This document shows positions 52,253 to 59,280 of a stretch of DNA of 59,280 bases, piece by piece; the stretch's first letter is position 1, and every line of letters starts with the position of its first letter. The position numbers were made by a program, and so were the translations under genes. The DNA is from Betaproteobacteria bacterium. GTDB lineage: Bacteria; Pseudomonadota; Gammaproteobacteria; Burkholderiales; Rhodocyclaceae. Location of the stretch: NCBI GenBank assembly GCA_016234745.1, contig JACRAR010000063.1, positions 1 to 59,280 on the forward strand. The letters are read 5' to 3'. A model generated the notes under the pieces. That model saw nothing but the letters and a program-made list of their open reading frames with translations. It did no database searches and was not told the origin of the DNA.

Positions 52253-52861
52253 ATGATCCTTCGATCTCAATCCACGGGTACTCAATACCAATTTGACTCT
52301 GTGAAATTGTTTTTCAAAGATGGCAAGTATTCAGATGTGTTCAGCCAAAAGAACAACAAGACCGTGTTGGAAACGCTCGCACATCGACGGTATGTGAAGC
52401 TGAGACGTCTAGTTGAGGAAACCTACGCGAATCGCCTTCAAGAACCGCTCGGTAGCTTTCTTCTGCAATTGAAACGTGATGGAGACGACTCCTATCGGCG
52501 ATTTCTTAATAGATATGGCGATGCCAACTACTCGGTTTTTCAGATCAATGACAAGCAAGTTTTACCTAAGCGAGGAATCTACGCATATACGTTCAAGGAA
52601 GAGCTTAGGTATATTGGCCGTTGCCAAGACTCAATGAGGAAGCGAGTGAATCAGGGCTACGGGAAAATTCACCCAAAAAATTGTTACCTAGATGGCCAAG
52701 CTACGAATTGTCACCTCAACACTCTTATCACTGCTGAACAAGAAGCAGTACGCCTTTGGTTTTGCGAACTCGAACTGGAACAGATTGTGACGGTTGAGAA
52801 ATCCCTTATCTCAGAATATCAACCTCCTTGGAATATACAACGTTGCAACCAACTGCCTTGA
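52253..52861 (+). CDS. GIY-YIG protein 2 (with N-terminal domain)
   Basis: A 202-residue protein. The first 100 residues are an unknown basic domain; the C-terminal half is GIY-YIG: RGIYAYTFKEELRYIGRCQDSMRKRVNQGYG, with the conserved arginine in RKRVNQG and a glutamate near the end (TVEKSLISEYQPPWN). The ending EYQPPWNIQRC is typical of such nucleases. Frame distinct from the neighbours, compact spacing. Confidence 0.72.
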   Translation: MILRSQSTGTQYQFDSVKLFFKDGKYSDVFSQKNNKTVLETLAHRRYVKLRRLVEETYANRLQEPLGSFLLQLKRDGDDSYRRFLNRYGDANYSVFQINDKQVLPKRGIYAYTFKEELRYIGRCQDSMRKRVNQGYGKIHPKNCYLDGQATNCHLNTLITAEQEAVRLWFCELELEQIVTVEKSLISEYQPPWNIQRCNQLP

Positions 52862-52917
52862 TCTAACCAAGACTCATCGTGCAATCTCGACGGCTCAATG
52901 TGAGCGTTAGCCGCACC

Positions 52918-53550
52918 ATGCAATTAATCTCTCCAGAACACATAGCCACTGCGACGTCTCCATCGCCATGGGATTTTGGAAATGCTGTCTTGTACGAGCT
53001 ATGTGACAAACATCCGCTCCACCGGGAGATTCCAGTCGTTATTGCCAAGGTGTGGCTAATCGGCCGCTCATATGCAGCCGCTATCGAGCGCCGACGGGCG
53101 AATCCGGCTAAGAATGATGACTTTTACATTGAGACGGTGGCGCCGGAAATCATCAGGTCGGAAATCGATGCTTGGATTGGTAGTGTTTCGCAGCAGGAAC
53201 TGCCAGACGGAGAATCGCTCGGCCTGACGGTCGTTGCGCACTCAAGAGTAACCGGCCTGTTCAAGAAGATTAGTGGTCTCGATAAGCGATCTCTTGCGTC
53301 AAAATATCTCCATTTTCATAGACCGAGCCACTTCTACATTTACGACTCCCGCGCGGTCAATGCCATGCGCGACTTGTCGCCCATAATCGGCCGCACAAGG
53401 GGCGGGGGAGATATGGGTGACAACGAGTATCGAAAGTTCGCACAAAAGTGCGTCCAATTGCAGACTTTTGTTATCAGAGAATTCGGTATTGCCCTTAGCC
53501 CACGTCAGATTGACAAGCTTCTATTGGCCATCCATGAAATCAGAATCTAA
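52918..53550 (+). CDS. Conserved protein of unknown function in the nuclease cluster
   Basis: A 210-residue protein (ATG 52918; an earlier ATG 52879 is possible but gives a non-conserved extension). It has recognisable conserved stretches, SPSPWDFGNAVLYELCDKHP, IPVVIAKVWLIGRSYAAAIERRRA, DKRSLASKYLHFHRPSHFYIYDSRAVNAM, that recur in proteins of mobile and defence regions, but no catalytic signature. It overlaps or abuts the next gene, pointing to an operon with the GIY-YIG proteins. Confidence 0.65.
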   Translation: MQLISPEHIATATSPSPWDFGNAVLYELCDKHPLHREIPVVIAKVWLIGRSYAAAIERRRANPAKNDDFYIETVAPEIIRSEIDAWIGSVSQQELPDGESLGLTVVAHSRVTGLFKKISGLDKRSLASKYLHFHRPSHFYIYDSRAVNAMRDLSPIIGRTRGGGDMGDNEYRKFAQKCVQLQTFVIREFGIALSPRQIDKLLLAIHEIRI

Positions 53551-53566
53551 ACTTGCAATTGAAAAT

Positions 53567-54424
53567 ATGCCCACAACACTTTCTCTCGAACACCTCCTGG
53601 AACCGTTCGGCTTCGATTCGACACGGCGAACGAAGCTTGTGCGTCATCAAGAGCAAGGAGTCGACCTTGCTGCATTGCATCGGGCCGGACAGTTTGAGTT
53701 CTACCAGTCATTCCAAGGCCGTGCGGTTTTTGAGAACTGTGAGCAGATAGTTTCCTTTATCGGAAGTGCCGGAACTCAAGCAGTCTTTGTTGGCGTGTAC
53801 CAGGTGCTCGGAGTAAGTGGCCCCAAAGCCTTGACCCTGCCACCAGACTTCCAATATCCACAGCTGAATCTTTCGAGTGTTTACGTATACCAGCTGAACC
53901 GTGACAAGAGGTTCGATGTCCTCATTGATCGACTAATCATAGATTGGGGAAGTGGCACACGAAGCTGGGTTCAAAAGTTCAGGCATGGCGCAAAAGAAGT
54001 TGTCGAGGTCCTTCCAAGAGGATACGTGAAAGAGTTCAGTGGGTTCCTTGACTTTGTGCTCCGATTTGACGAACTCAAAGCCATGATTGATAACCCGACG
54101 GCAAATCGAGAATGGCACCGCATGCTAGGCTCTGTCTCGGGTGTTTACCTCATCCTAGACAGCGTGACCGGGCGTCAATATATAGGTTCCGCCTACGGTG
54201 ACGGAGGCATAATTGCTCGTTGGTCGCAGTATGCTCGCACAGGCCATGGGGGAAATGCAAAACTCAAGGCGCTACTAACTGAGCGCCCAAATGCTCGCAG
54301 CGACCTACACTTTTCCGTCCTTCAGACGCTGTCTCCTTCACTGACTGCGCGCGAAGTGATTGCATATGAGGTGCGGCACAAAGAAAAGCTTGGCACCCGT
54401 GCACATGGACTCAATAGCAACTAG
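53567..54424 (+). CDS. GIY-YIG protein 3 (with large N-terminal domain)
   Basis: A 285-residue protein starting at ATG 53567 (an in-frame ATG at 53534 overlaps the previous gene). Residues 1-180 form a domain starting LSLEHLLEPFGFDSTRRTKLVRHQEQGVDLAAL; the C-terminal 90 residues are GIY-YIG: SGVYLILDSVTGRQYIGSAYGDGGIIARWSQYARTGHGGNAKLKALL with R and a late E in AYEVRHKEKLG. Third GIY-YIG of the cluster, with the most extra sequence, probably target recognition. Confidence 0.75.
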   Translation: MPTTLSLEHLLEPFGFDSTRRTKLVRHQEQGVDLAALHRAGQFEFYQSFQGRAVFENCEQIVSFIGSAGTQAVFVGVYQVLGVSGPKALTLPPDFQYPQLNLSSVYVYQLNRDKRFDVLIDRLIIDWGSGTRSWVQKFRHGAKEVVEVLPRGYVKEFSGFLDFVLRFDELKAMIDNPTANREWHRMLGSVSGVYLILDSVTGRQYIGSAYGDGGIIARWSQYARTGHGGNAKLKALLTERPNARSDLHFSVLQTLSPSLTAREVIAYEVRHKEKLGTRAHGLNSN

Positions 54425-54511
54425 ACGCCAATCGCATTATTTCACGGGTCTTGGGCAAAAAGCTGTCTAAGCCTATAGATTCAATCTTAGCTACAGCACT
54501 AAAGGTAGGGT

Positions 54512-55348
54512 ATGGCCAACTCATCCAAAATCATTGAGGAACGCCAGGATCAATGGGGTGCAGAGCAAGCCCGCGATCCGAAGTGGCAGTCGTATCTCAC
54601 CTCGCTACGCGACAATCTGTTTCTCGGGCACCTAAATCCGGATACGGAAACGGAGTTCCGAACGGGCGATGGCTCGGAACTCCGCGATGCACGTACACGC
54701 CCTGCTAAGATGCGGGCTCTGATCTCGTCCTCGGCGCTGGTGGTGAATTTCTTTGATTCCTGGCGTTTTGCCGACAAAGCTGCCCTCGCGCGAGTGTTTG
54801 GTATCGAATCAGCAATTTCGCGACTCTCTTTTGAATTTAAGACTGACGGCTATCCCGTGGGACCACGCTCACCAAACCTCGATCTTATGTTGTACCTTGC
54901 CGATGGGCAGCGCGTTGCTGTGGAGTCGAAATTCGCCGAACCTTACCGCTCCAGCGAGGGTTTTGGTGCGCTTTCGGCCCGGTACTTTCCATCAGGTGAA
55001 TGCCTGTGGAGCCAAGCTCGTCTCCCGGCAGCGCAAAGAATTGCCGACCGACTCCGACCTGAATGGATTCATCTTGATGTCCCACAGTTGCTCAAACACC
55101 TCTTGGGGCTTGCGAGCGACCCAAGCAAACCCGCTACGCTGGTTTACCTCTGGTTTGACACAGGAAGTGCAGATGCCAACGCACACCGCAAGGAAGTCGA
55201 GCGGTTTAAAGGTGAAGTTGCTGGCGATTCAGTTGTTATCAGGTCTGCGACTTATCAGGAGATTTTCAAAGGTATCAGCGAGTCTGAGGAACCAGTCGTT
55301 GGATGGCACTCTTATATGAGCCGGCGCTACTTTGCGGAATCGCCTTAA
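54512..55348 (+). CDS. PD-(D/E)XK nuclease (PGN_0703-type putative restriction endonuclease)
   Basis: A 278-residue protein. The motif PNLDLMLYLADGQRVAVESKFAEPY places D124 and E138-x-K140 as the PD-(D/E)XK catalytic set. Other family-like stretches: FEFKTDGYPVGPRSPNLD, LLKHLLGLASDPSKPATLVYLWFDTGS. Members resemble restriction endonucleases in defence loci. Last gene of the plus-strand cluster. Confidence 0.72.
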   Translation: MANSSKIIEERQDQWGAEQARDPKWQSYLTSLRDNLFLGHLNPDTETEFRTGDGSELRDARTRPAKMRALISSSALVVNFFDSWRFADKAALARVFGIESAISRLSFEFKTDGYPVGPRSPNLDLMLYLADGQRVAVESKFAEPYRSSEGFGALSARYFPSGECLWSQARLPAAQRIADRLRPEWIHLDVPQLLKHLLGLASDPSKPATLVYLWFDTGSADANAHRKEVERFKGEVAGDSVVIRSATYQEIFKGISESEEPVVGWHSYMSRRYFAESP

Positions 55349-55485
55349 CGGCGCGGTGAACCCAACGGCTTAAGGGATGTCAGCGGGCATCCCGCAACGG
55401 CGCCCAGCCGCGGTCGATTCTGACGAGCTTCAAGCAGCAACTTTCGGAGCCATACAATGATCGCGTCGGGTCGAAAGCACCCTGT
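55349..55485. other. Intergenic region
   Basis: About 140 bp between the nuclease and convergent phage genes; nothing recognised. Confidence 0.3.
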
Positions 55486-55511
55486 GACGGCCTGCCACTT
55501 CTTAGGCCGTC
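55486..55511 (-). terminator. Hairpin at the 3' end of the phage gene cluster
   Basis: GACGGCCT-10 nt-AGGCCGTC, perfect 8-bp arms, overlapping the stop codon of the 83-residue gene. No T-run, so a terminator is only suggested. Confidence 0.4.
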
Positions 55512-55761
55512 ATTCGGACTTGTCAATCAGAGCTCTCAGGCTGCGCTCAACGGCAAGCCAGCCCGCCCGCTGCGCCAGCGCCGCCTTCGTGTAACGCCCA
55601 TGGATCGTCGGCCGGCCGGTAGATTTACCCCCATGCATCCGGCAACGCCCATTTGCCATTGCCGGGTTCCGACAGGGCTGGCCGGTCCGTCGGCAGTGCG
55701 CACCACACCGGGGGTGAAGTACCAATGCCGCTCTGGCTTGCTGCATGGCCTTGTTATTCAT
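55510..55761 (-). CDS. HGG-type small phage protein
   Basis: An 83-residue protein with the prophage signature CGAHCRRTGQPCRNPAMANGRCRMHGGKSTGRPTIHGRYT (four cysteines and HGGxSxGxP). Such proteins are common in prophages next to replication or small-terminase genes; function unknown. Starts by ATGA overlap with the 251-residue gene. Confidence 0.75.
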   Translation of the reverse strand: MNNKAMQQARAALVLHPRCGAHCRRTGQPCRNPAMANGRCRMHGGKSTGRPTIHGRYTKAALAQRAGWLAVERSLRALIDKSE

Positions 55762-56513
55762 TCTTTGGCACCTCCCCTATGATCAACGTTGCCGATAATT
55801 GCCTGCCCGCCGTCTGTCACGGTGACGTACTGGACGGTGATTCGCTGTTCCCCGTTGCTGCGAAGGCGTTGCAGCGTCAATAATCCCCGCTGATAGGTTT
55901 CCATCATTCGGCAGGCAAGATTCAGCATTCGCGTCTTTTCGACCGTGTCCTGCATGAAAGTTGCCTTGTCGGTGATCTCCAATGCTGTCTTGTGGGCGAC
56001 GGCAAGCTGATGGGCCAGCATCTTTTCCAGGCTGTTCTCGGCCTTAATGCTGGCGGCGGCATCGATCGCCATGGCGGCGCAATCATTACCCATGCGATCG
56101 AGCAGAACCAGCCGGTGCGCGGAAGCATCGAGAGCGGCGACATCAGGCAACTTGAGGGTATCGGTCAGCCTTGAGCGCTTTGGCTGAACGACCTCGCCCA
56201 ATGCCACAAGTGGAACGTCCTTCAAGTCTAGGAGCTCGGCCGCCGTCCCCGCATGATCATCCGCATAGGCTTCGTGAGTATCGGCGCTGGCATCGTCACC
56301 CCATTCTCGGAGTTGCGCTGCCACCGAGCGTTGCCCCATTGAGTAGGTCATCGCCCGTGCGGCCTTGGTTGTCTTGTCGCGCCCCTTACGGCCATATTCG
56401 AGACAGGGTAGACAAACATAGCCGCCCGAGCAGGGGTGAATAGTTCCATCTCGCGTGCCGCAAAGTGAGCACTCTAAAGGTTTGGGAATCGTTGGCTTCT
56501 TGCGTGCCATCAT
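55758..56513 (-). CDS. Phage-associated protein with N-terminal zinc motif
   Basis: A 251-residue protein. N-terminal CSLCGTRDGTIHPCSGGYVCLPC forms a zinc-ribbon-like unit. The C-terminal part (ENSLEKMLAHQLAVAHKTALEITDKA, RMLNLACRMMETYQRGLLTLQRLRSNGEQRITVQYVTVTDGGQAIIGNV) is shared by proteins encoded next to the HGG protein in prophages and integrated elements. Function unknown. Confidence 0.6.
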   Translation of the reverse strand: MMARKKPTIPKPLECSLCGTRDGTIHPCSGGYVCLPCLEYGRKGRDKTTKAARAMTYSMGQRSVAAQLREWGDDASADTHEAYADDHAGTAAELLDLKDVPLVALGEVVQPKRSRLTDTLKLPDVAALDASAHRLVLLDRMGNDCAAMAIDAAASIKAENSLEKMLAHQLAVAHKTALEITDKATFMQDTVEKTRMLNLACRMMETYQRGLLTLQRLRSNGEQRITVQYVTVTDGGQAIIGNVDHRGGAKE

Positions 56514-56608
56514 TCATTACCTATCTGGTAAGCAGTTGCATTGATGTCGTATTGGCTCCGGAAACTCCTTATTCACGGTGACAAGTTTGACTCCAGCCTG
56601 TGGCTTAT

Positions 56609-57538
56609 TCATCGAATTCCCGCCTTCGACGCTTCTGTCATGTCCATCGGCCCGGTGGTGCCGTTCTCCAAGAACTGGGTTGATGCGGCATGGAACCACA
56701 GCGCTACCTTGCCCTCCCAATCGCCATTGCGCTGCTTGTCGCAGATAAGCAGGGCGTCCGGGTCTCGGCTGCGGTCATGCTTCCCGTCCTGGATGTCGCG
56801 TTCCTTCAGCTTGTTGCGCCAAACGGTCAGTACGTTATCGACCTGGTCGGTGATTGCCCCGGTGCCTTTCACATCCATCTTGCCGGGCGATGCGTATTCG
56901 TCCTGTCCTTTGCGGCTGTGCGCCACCAGGTGAATGTGCAAGTCGTTGTCCCGGGCGATCGCGCACAGGGCATCGAGGAAGAACTTCTGGCCGTTGTAGT
57001 CGTCCTCACCTATGCCGCACTTCATCAGGCTGTCGATCACGAAATGCTGCATCTTCAGCTTGTCGGCGCAGTACCGAATCACCGCCAGAAGCTTCGCCGC
57101 GCGGACGGTGCCTTGCTGGTCATACAGCCATAGCCGCTTGTTGGTTCCTACGTAGAATCTGCGGATGAAGTCGGGATCCGGCGAACTTCCGGCGAAAGCC
57201 TGCCGGCAGATGCGCGCCAAGGTCATGGCAGGCCTCATCTCCATGCTGGCGATACATACCCGCTGCTGCTGTGCGACCAAGCCGAGGCAGACCTGGCCGA
57301 GCACCAGGCTCTTGCCGTGGCCATTCATACCGCCCCACAGCGTTACCTCACCCGGGCGAAAGCGGATTTGCGCGTGCGTCTTTGGCCAGGGCATGCGCGC
57401 ACCAATCGGACCTGTCGGTGAATGGAAGTAGGACACAACATCATCGGCATAAGCCGATGCCGGCCGCACTTTGTGTTCGGCGTCGGTGTCTGCCATGTAG
57501 GCGCGGAAATCAATGCTGTCATTGATTATCGCAGCCAT
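56609..57538 (-). CDS. Phage replicative DNA helicase-like ATPase (DnaB/RecA-fold)
   Basis: A 309-residue RecA-type ATPase. Walker A GGMNGHGKSLVLGQV (about 77-88), Walker B-like MQHFVIDSLMKCG, H/motif region IHLVAHSRKGQDEYASPGKMDVKGTGAITDQVDNVLTVWRN (the PGKxDVKGTGxITDxxD motif as in phage DnaB-like helicases). Short length and lack of the DnaB N-terminal domain fit a phage-type primase-helicase partner. Overlaps the next gene by 13 bp. Confidence 0.78.
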   Translation of the reverse strand: MAAIINDSIDFRAYMADTDAEHKVRPASAYADDVVSYFHSPTGPIGARMPWPKTHAQIRFRPGEVTLWGGMNGHGKSLVLGQVCLGLVAQQQRVCIASMEMRPAMTLARICRQAFAGSSPDPDFIRRFYVGTNKRLWLYDQQGTVRAAKLLAVIRYCADKLKMQHFVIDSLMKCGIGEDDYNGQKFFLDALCAIARDNDLHIHLVAHSRKGQDEYASPGKMDVKGTGAITDQVDNVLTVWRNKLKERDIQDGKHDRSRDPDALLICDKQRNGDWEGKVALWFHAASTQFLENGTTGPMDMTEASKAGIR

Positions 57539-58017
57539 GGCGCAGCCTCCCTGATTCGACGCTCGTTTGACTGCGCAGCTTTGTAGGCAACCTTATCGCC
57601 TTTGACTGCGAAGTGTGTTGCTTCTGCCTGAGCGTTCTTCAATTCCTCGATGAAATGCGCCTCACCGAATTCGACTCTGCCGATTCCCTTGATCCAACGC
57701 CAGCCAATGTCGAAACCGAACTCAGGACACATCACGCAAAGCTCATGGACGTACTCGACAAGCCGATCATGGGCCCGGGCCGCGCGGTCATCCCAGGTTT
57801 CGCTGAACAGAATCACGTTTAGGCCGTGCACACAACGAAAGTCCAAGTGGTCAATCGGGTCTTCAGGACGGACCAACAACTCCGGCATAGCCAAGGTGTT
57901 CGACCATTTCCACCAGTCCGGATCGCGGCCTTCGCCTACAGTGATCCAGACTTCACCGGCTGGGCACTGACCTGCCAGTCTCATTTCGATCAAAGGAGCA
58001 GCGCCGCGGGGAGTCAT
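57526..58017 (-). CDS. Phage hypothetical protein
   Basis: A 163-residue protein without recognised domain: PAGEVWITVGEGRDPDWWKWSNTLAMPELLVRPEDPIDHLDFRCVHGL... VYVHELCVMCPEFGFDIGWRWIKGIG. Translationally coupled to both neighbours (ATGA overlap with the upstream gene, 13 bp overlap with the helicase). Position between a replication protein and a helicase is typical of replication-module accessory genes. Confidence 0.5.
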   Translation of the reverse strand: MTPRGAAPLIEMRLAGQCPAGEVWITVGEGRDPDWWKWSNTLAMPELLVRPEDPIDHLDFRCVHGLNVILFSETWDDRAARAHDRLVEYVHELCVMCPEFGFDIGWRWIKGIGRVEFGEAHFIEELKNAQAEATHFAVKGDKVAYKAAQSNERRIREAAPWLR

Positions 58018-58838
58018 ATCGCCCCCGCAAAAATCGACCGGTCGGCAGGCGTACCATCGGGCTTACTCTTCCCGTTGAGATTTGCCCAGTCGTCTCTAGC
58101 TGCGTTCTGGAACGCCTGCTGCCAGTCAGCATAGATGTAACCTTTTGCCTTGGCCACACCGATAAAATGCTCAAGGCGCTCATCAAGCCGATTAATTCCC
58201 TTCCGTGTTGCCCATGCTATTGTCGCTTCGCTGAGGCTGAAGTCTTCAGGTAGTGGAGTCTCAACCGGTTTCCTTTTCTTCTTGGAGGATGGAACAGATA
58301 CACCCGGCGAAGCCGGTAATGCCTGTGCCTGCTCCTGCTCCTGCTCCTGCTCCTGGCTTCTGAGGGTCTTAAAAGAGGCTTCGGAGGTTCTTGCAAGGGG
58401 CTTGCTTGAAAGAGCGCGAACCAGATCATCGGGAAGGTGAAATGCCTCCTTGTATTTTTCTGCGAAAGCCGCTGCCAATCTGGTTTTCGAGAACTTTGAC
58501 AGTTCGTTGGCAATACCCTTTGTCTGTTTGTCATTTGGCCTCAAGCGGTCAGCGATCTGAAACCTGGCAGCTTCGACTAACCAAACCGTCTCCGTTTCTT
58601 CGTCATACTCACAGAAACCCAGCTCGCACACCCTTTGAAGGGCCTTTGAAGCCCCTTCTTGAGTCAGGCCGGTTTCGTGGCAAAGATAGATCATCGGCAG
58701 ATAAAACAGACCGATCATATTGGCATGAGGGTTTGAAATCAGGTAACAGGCGAGCACTTGGGCTTCTGGATCTCCATGGAGCTTTTTGCCGGTTTCCCCA
58801 ATCCAGAACTGTGGAAACATCTTGGCGTATTCGCGCAC
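58014..58838 (-). CDS. Phage replication protein O-like
   Basis: A 274-residue protein starting GTG 58838, two bases after the upstream stop (TGAtcGTG), with the N-terminus VREYAKMFPQFWIGETGKKLHGDPEAQ that matches replication proteins encoded before phage helicases. A winged-helix-like region spans about 40-110 (YLCHETGLTQEGASKALQRVCELGFCEYD). A Gln-Glu repeat (EQEQEQEQ) encoded by four CAGGAG units links it to a C-terminal region (TPLPEDFSLSEATIAWATRKGI...GYIYADWQQAFQNAARDDWANL) of the DnaT/O type that likely recruits the helicase. Confidence 0.72.
   Translation of the reverse strand: MREYAKMFPQFWIGETGKKLHGDPEAQVLACYLISNPHANMIGLFYLPMIYLCHETGLTQEGASKALQRVCELGFCEYDEETETVWLVEAARFQIADRLRPNDKQTKGIANELSKFSKTRLAAAFAEKYKEAFHLPDDLVRALSSKPLARTSEASFKTLRSQEQEQEQEQAQALPASPGVSVPSSKKKRKPVETPLPEDFSLSEATIAWATRKGINRLDERLEHFIGVAKAKGYIYADWQQAFQNAARDDWANLNGKSKPDGTPADRSIFAGAI
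58332..58355 (-). repeat. Hexanucleotide repeat (CAGGAG)x4 in the replication protein gene
   Basis: Four perfect CTCCTG units on the plus strand, encoding alternating Gln-Glu. In-frame length change would alter only the linker. Confidence 0.7.
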
Positions 58839-58840
58839 GA

Positions 58841-59233
58841 TCAGAGTCCTTCCGAAAGCTCGAAGACGAACCACTGTCGGCGAATGCCTGTGATGCGTTG
58901 ATCGCTTTCGTTATCGTGTCTTCCGAGACTTGCAGGAGATAATAACTTGATGGCCATGCGTGCAAAATACTGCGCATGCGTCGGTGTCAGTGCGCTCCTT
59001 GCAAAGTCGAGCATCAAGGCCGCGTTGTCGATTGCCTTGAAAGTGCCAGCGTAATTGTCGGAGAATGCAGCGTCTGAGTTGTTTGCTTTGCCGACTGGGC
59101 GCCCCTGGACGGGGGCTTTGTCTTTTCTGGGGTCGGCTACTAGCCCAAATATTTCATAGGGAAGGTCGGCGGAACTGGAGTAAAGCGCGTTAATACTGGT
59201 GTCGAAGCCTATATTAACGGAGTTCCGCCGATG
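58841..59233 (-). pseudogene. Start-less phage gene, upstream of the replication protein
   Basis: A 130-codon open frame reading, after an upstream in-frame stop at 59234-59236, NSVNIGFDTSINALYSSSAD, then LPYEIFGLVADPRKDKAPVQ ... GTFKAIDNAALMLDFARSALTPTHAQYFAR and ending near 58841. Codon use looks coding but there is no ATG/GTG/TTG before the middle of the frame (M at about codon 75), so the 5' part seems lost or replaced near 59225-59233. The protein family is not recognised. Confidence 0.45.
59167..59230. repeat. Nested inverted repeats near the right edge
   Basis: CGGCGGAACT (59167-59176) pairs with AGTTCCGCCG (59221-59230), and inside it GTTAATA (59189-59195) pairs with TATTAAC (59212-59218). 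The symmetric unit lies at the place where the upstream phage gene loses its start, so it may be an element end or a regulatory structure. Confidence 0.45.
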
Positions 59234-59280
59234 TCAAAGTGTACCGCTGATCAGATGTCATTTGGGCGCCTTGGGCGCAA

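Noticed and set aside
59189-59218. GTTAATA and TATTAAC considered as an integron attC core pair
   Set aside because: The order and the consensus (GTTRRRY after RYYYAAC) do not fit, and no integron integrase is present.

Overview
The window looks like a chromosomal segment of a betaproteobacterium, probably Rhodocyclales/Sterolibacteriaceae-like. This is inferred from the block dnaQ-rnhA-methyltransferase-gloB-mltD, from rlmJ, rhlE and rlmB, and from the DUF1329 / YCF48-like / MMPL gene types, which are common in lipid- and steroid-using betaproteobacteria. No rRNA gene or CRISPR array was seen.

Layout. (1) 1-8.3 kb is a visibly AT-richer and decayed lipid/acyl-CoA block. It has the end of an IS66-family element cutting a DUF1329 gene, a YCF48-like gene joined by deletion to the tail of an MMPL/RND transporter, an intact DUF1329 gene, an orphan LeuD-like protein, a FadD-type acyl-CoA ligase, a tiny chimeric relic (MaoC-like start plus SDR end) and an intact acyl-CoA dehydrogenase. 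(2) 8.5-13.8 kb is accessory DNA: a DUF4160/DUF2442 pair, a two-gene membrane-protein operon, an XRE regulator, a Sel1-repeat protein, and an excisionase-like plus tyrosine-integrase pair. The integrase runs into the 3' end of tRNA-His, so 1-13.8 kb is probably (part of) an island inserted there. (3) 13.8-38.4 kb is mostly core: tRNA-His, tRNA-Ser and tRNA-Val, YjbQ, MAPEG, a secreted subtilase, EamA and MFS transporters, DNA/RNA housekeeping enzymes (dnaQ, rnhA, rlmJ, Ada-like, rhlE, rlmB), glyoxalase II, MltD, a hybrid histidine kinase with its response regulator, and CorA. (4) 38.6-39.45 kb holds recombinase and mobile-element relics. (5) 39.5-51.6 kb is a six-gene, tightly overlapping minus-strand operon: SNF2-type helicase with DUF3883 (split by a frameshift at an A8 run), AlbA_2 protein, ParA-like ATPase, DUF1156 adenine methylase, a small predicted nuclease-like protein, and a DUF499 ATPase. 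It looks like a DISARM/BREX-like modification-dependent defence system. (6) 51.7-55.35 kb is a plus-strand cluster with a 44-aa membrane peptide, three different GIY-YIG proteins, a conserved unknown and a PD-(D/E)XK nuclease, probably a second defence module. (7) 55.5-59.28 kb is the replication module of a prophage or related element on the minus strand, running off the right edge.

How it fits together. The most interesting part is the nuclease-rich defence island at 39.5-55.4 kb, lying between recombinase relics and a prophage. The six-gene operon combines host marking (DUF1156 methylase), DNA translocation (helicase), two further ATPases (DUF499, ParA-like) and possible effector or binding proteins (194-aa PD-(D/E)XK-like, AlbA_2). 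The helicase needs a +1 insertion or slippage at a homopolymer to be whole, which could mean inactivation, an assembly error or phase-variable control.
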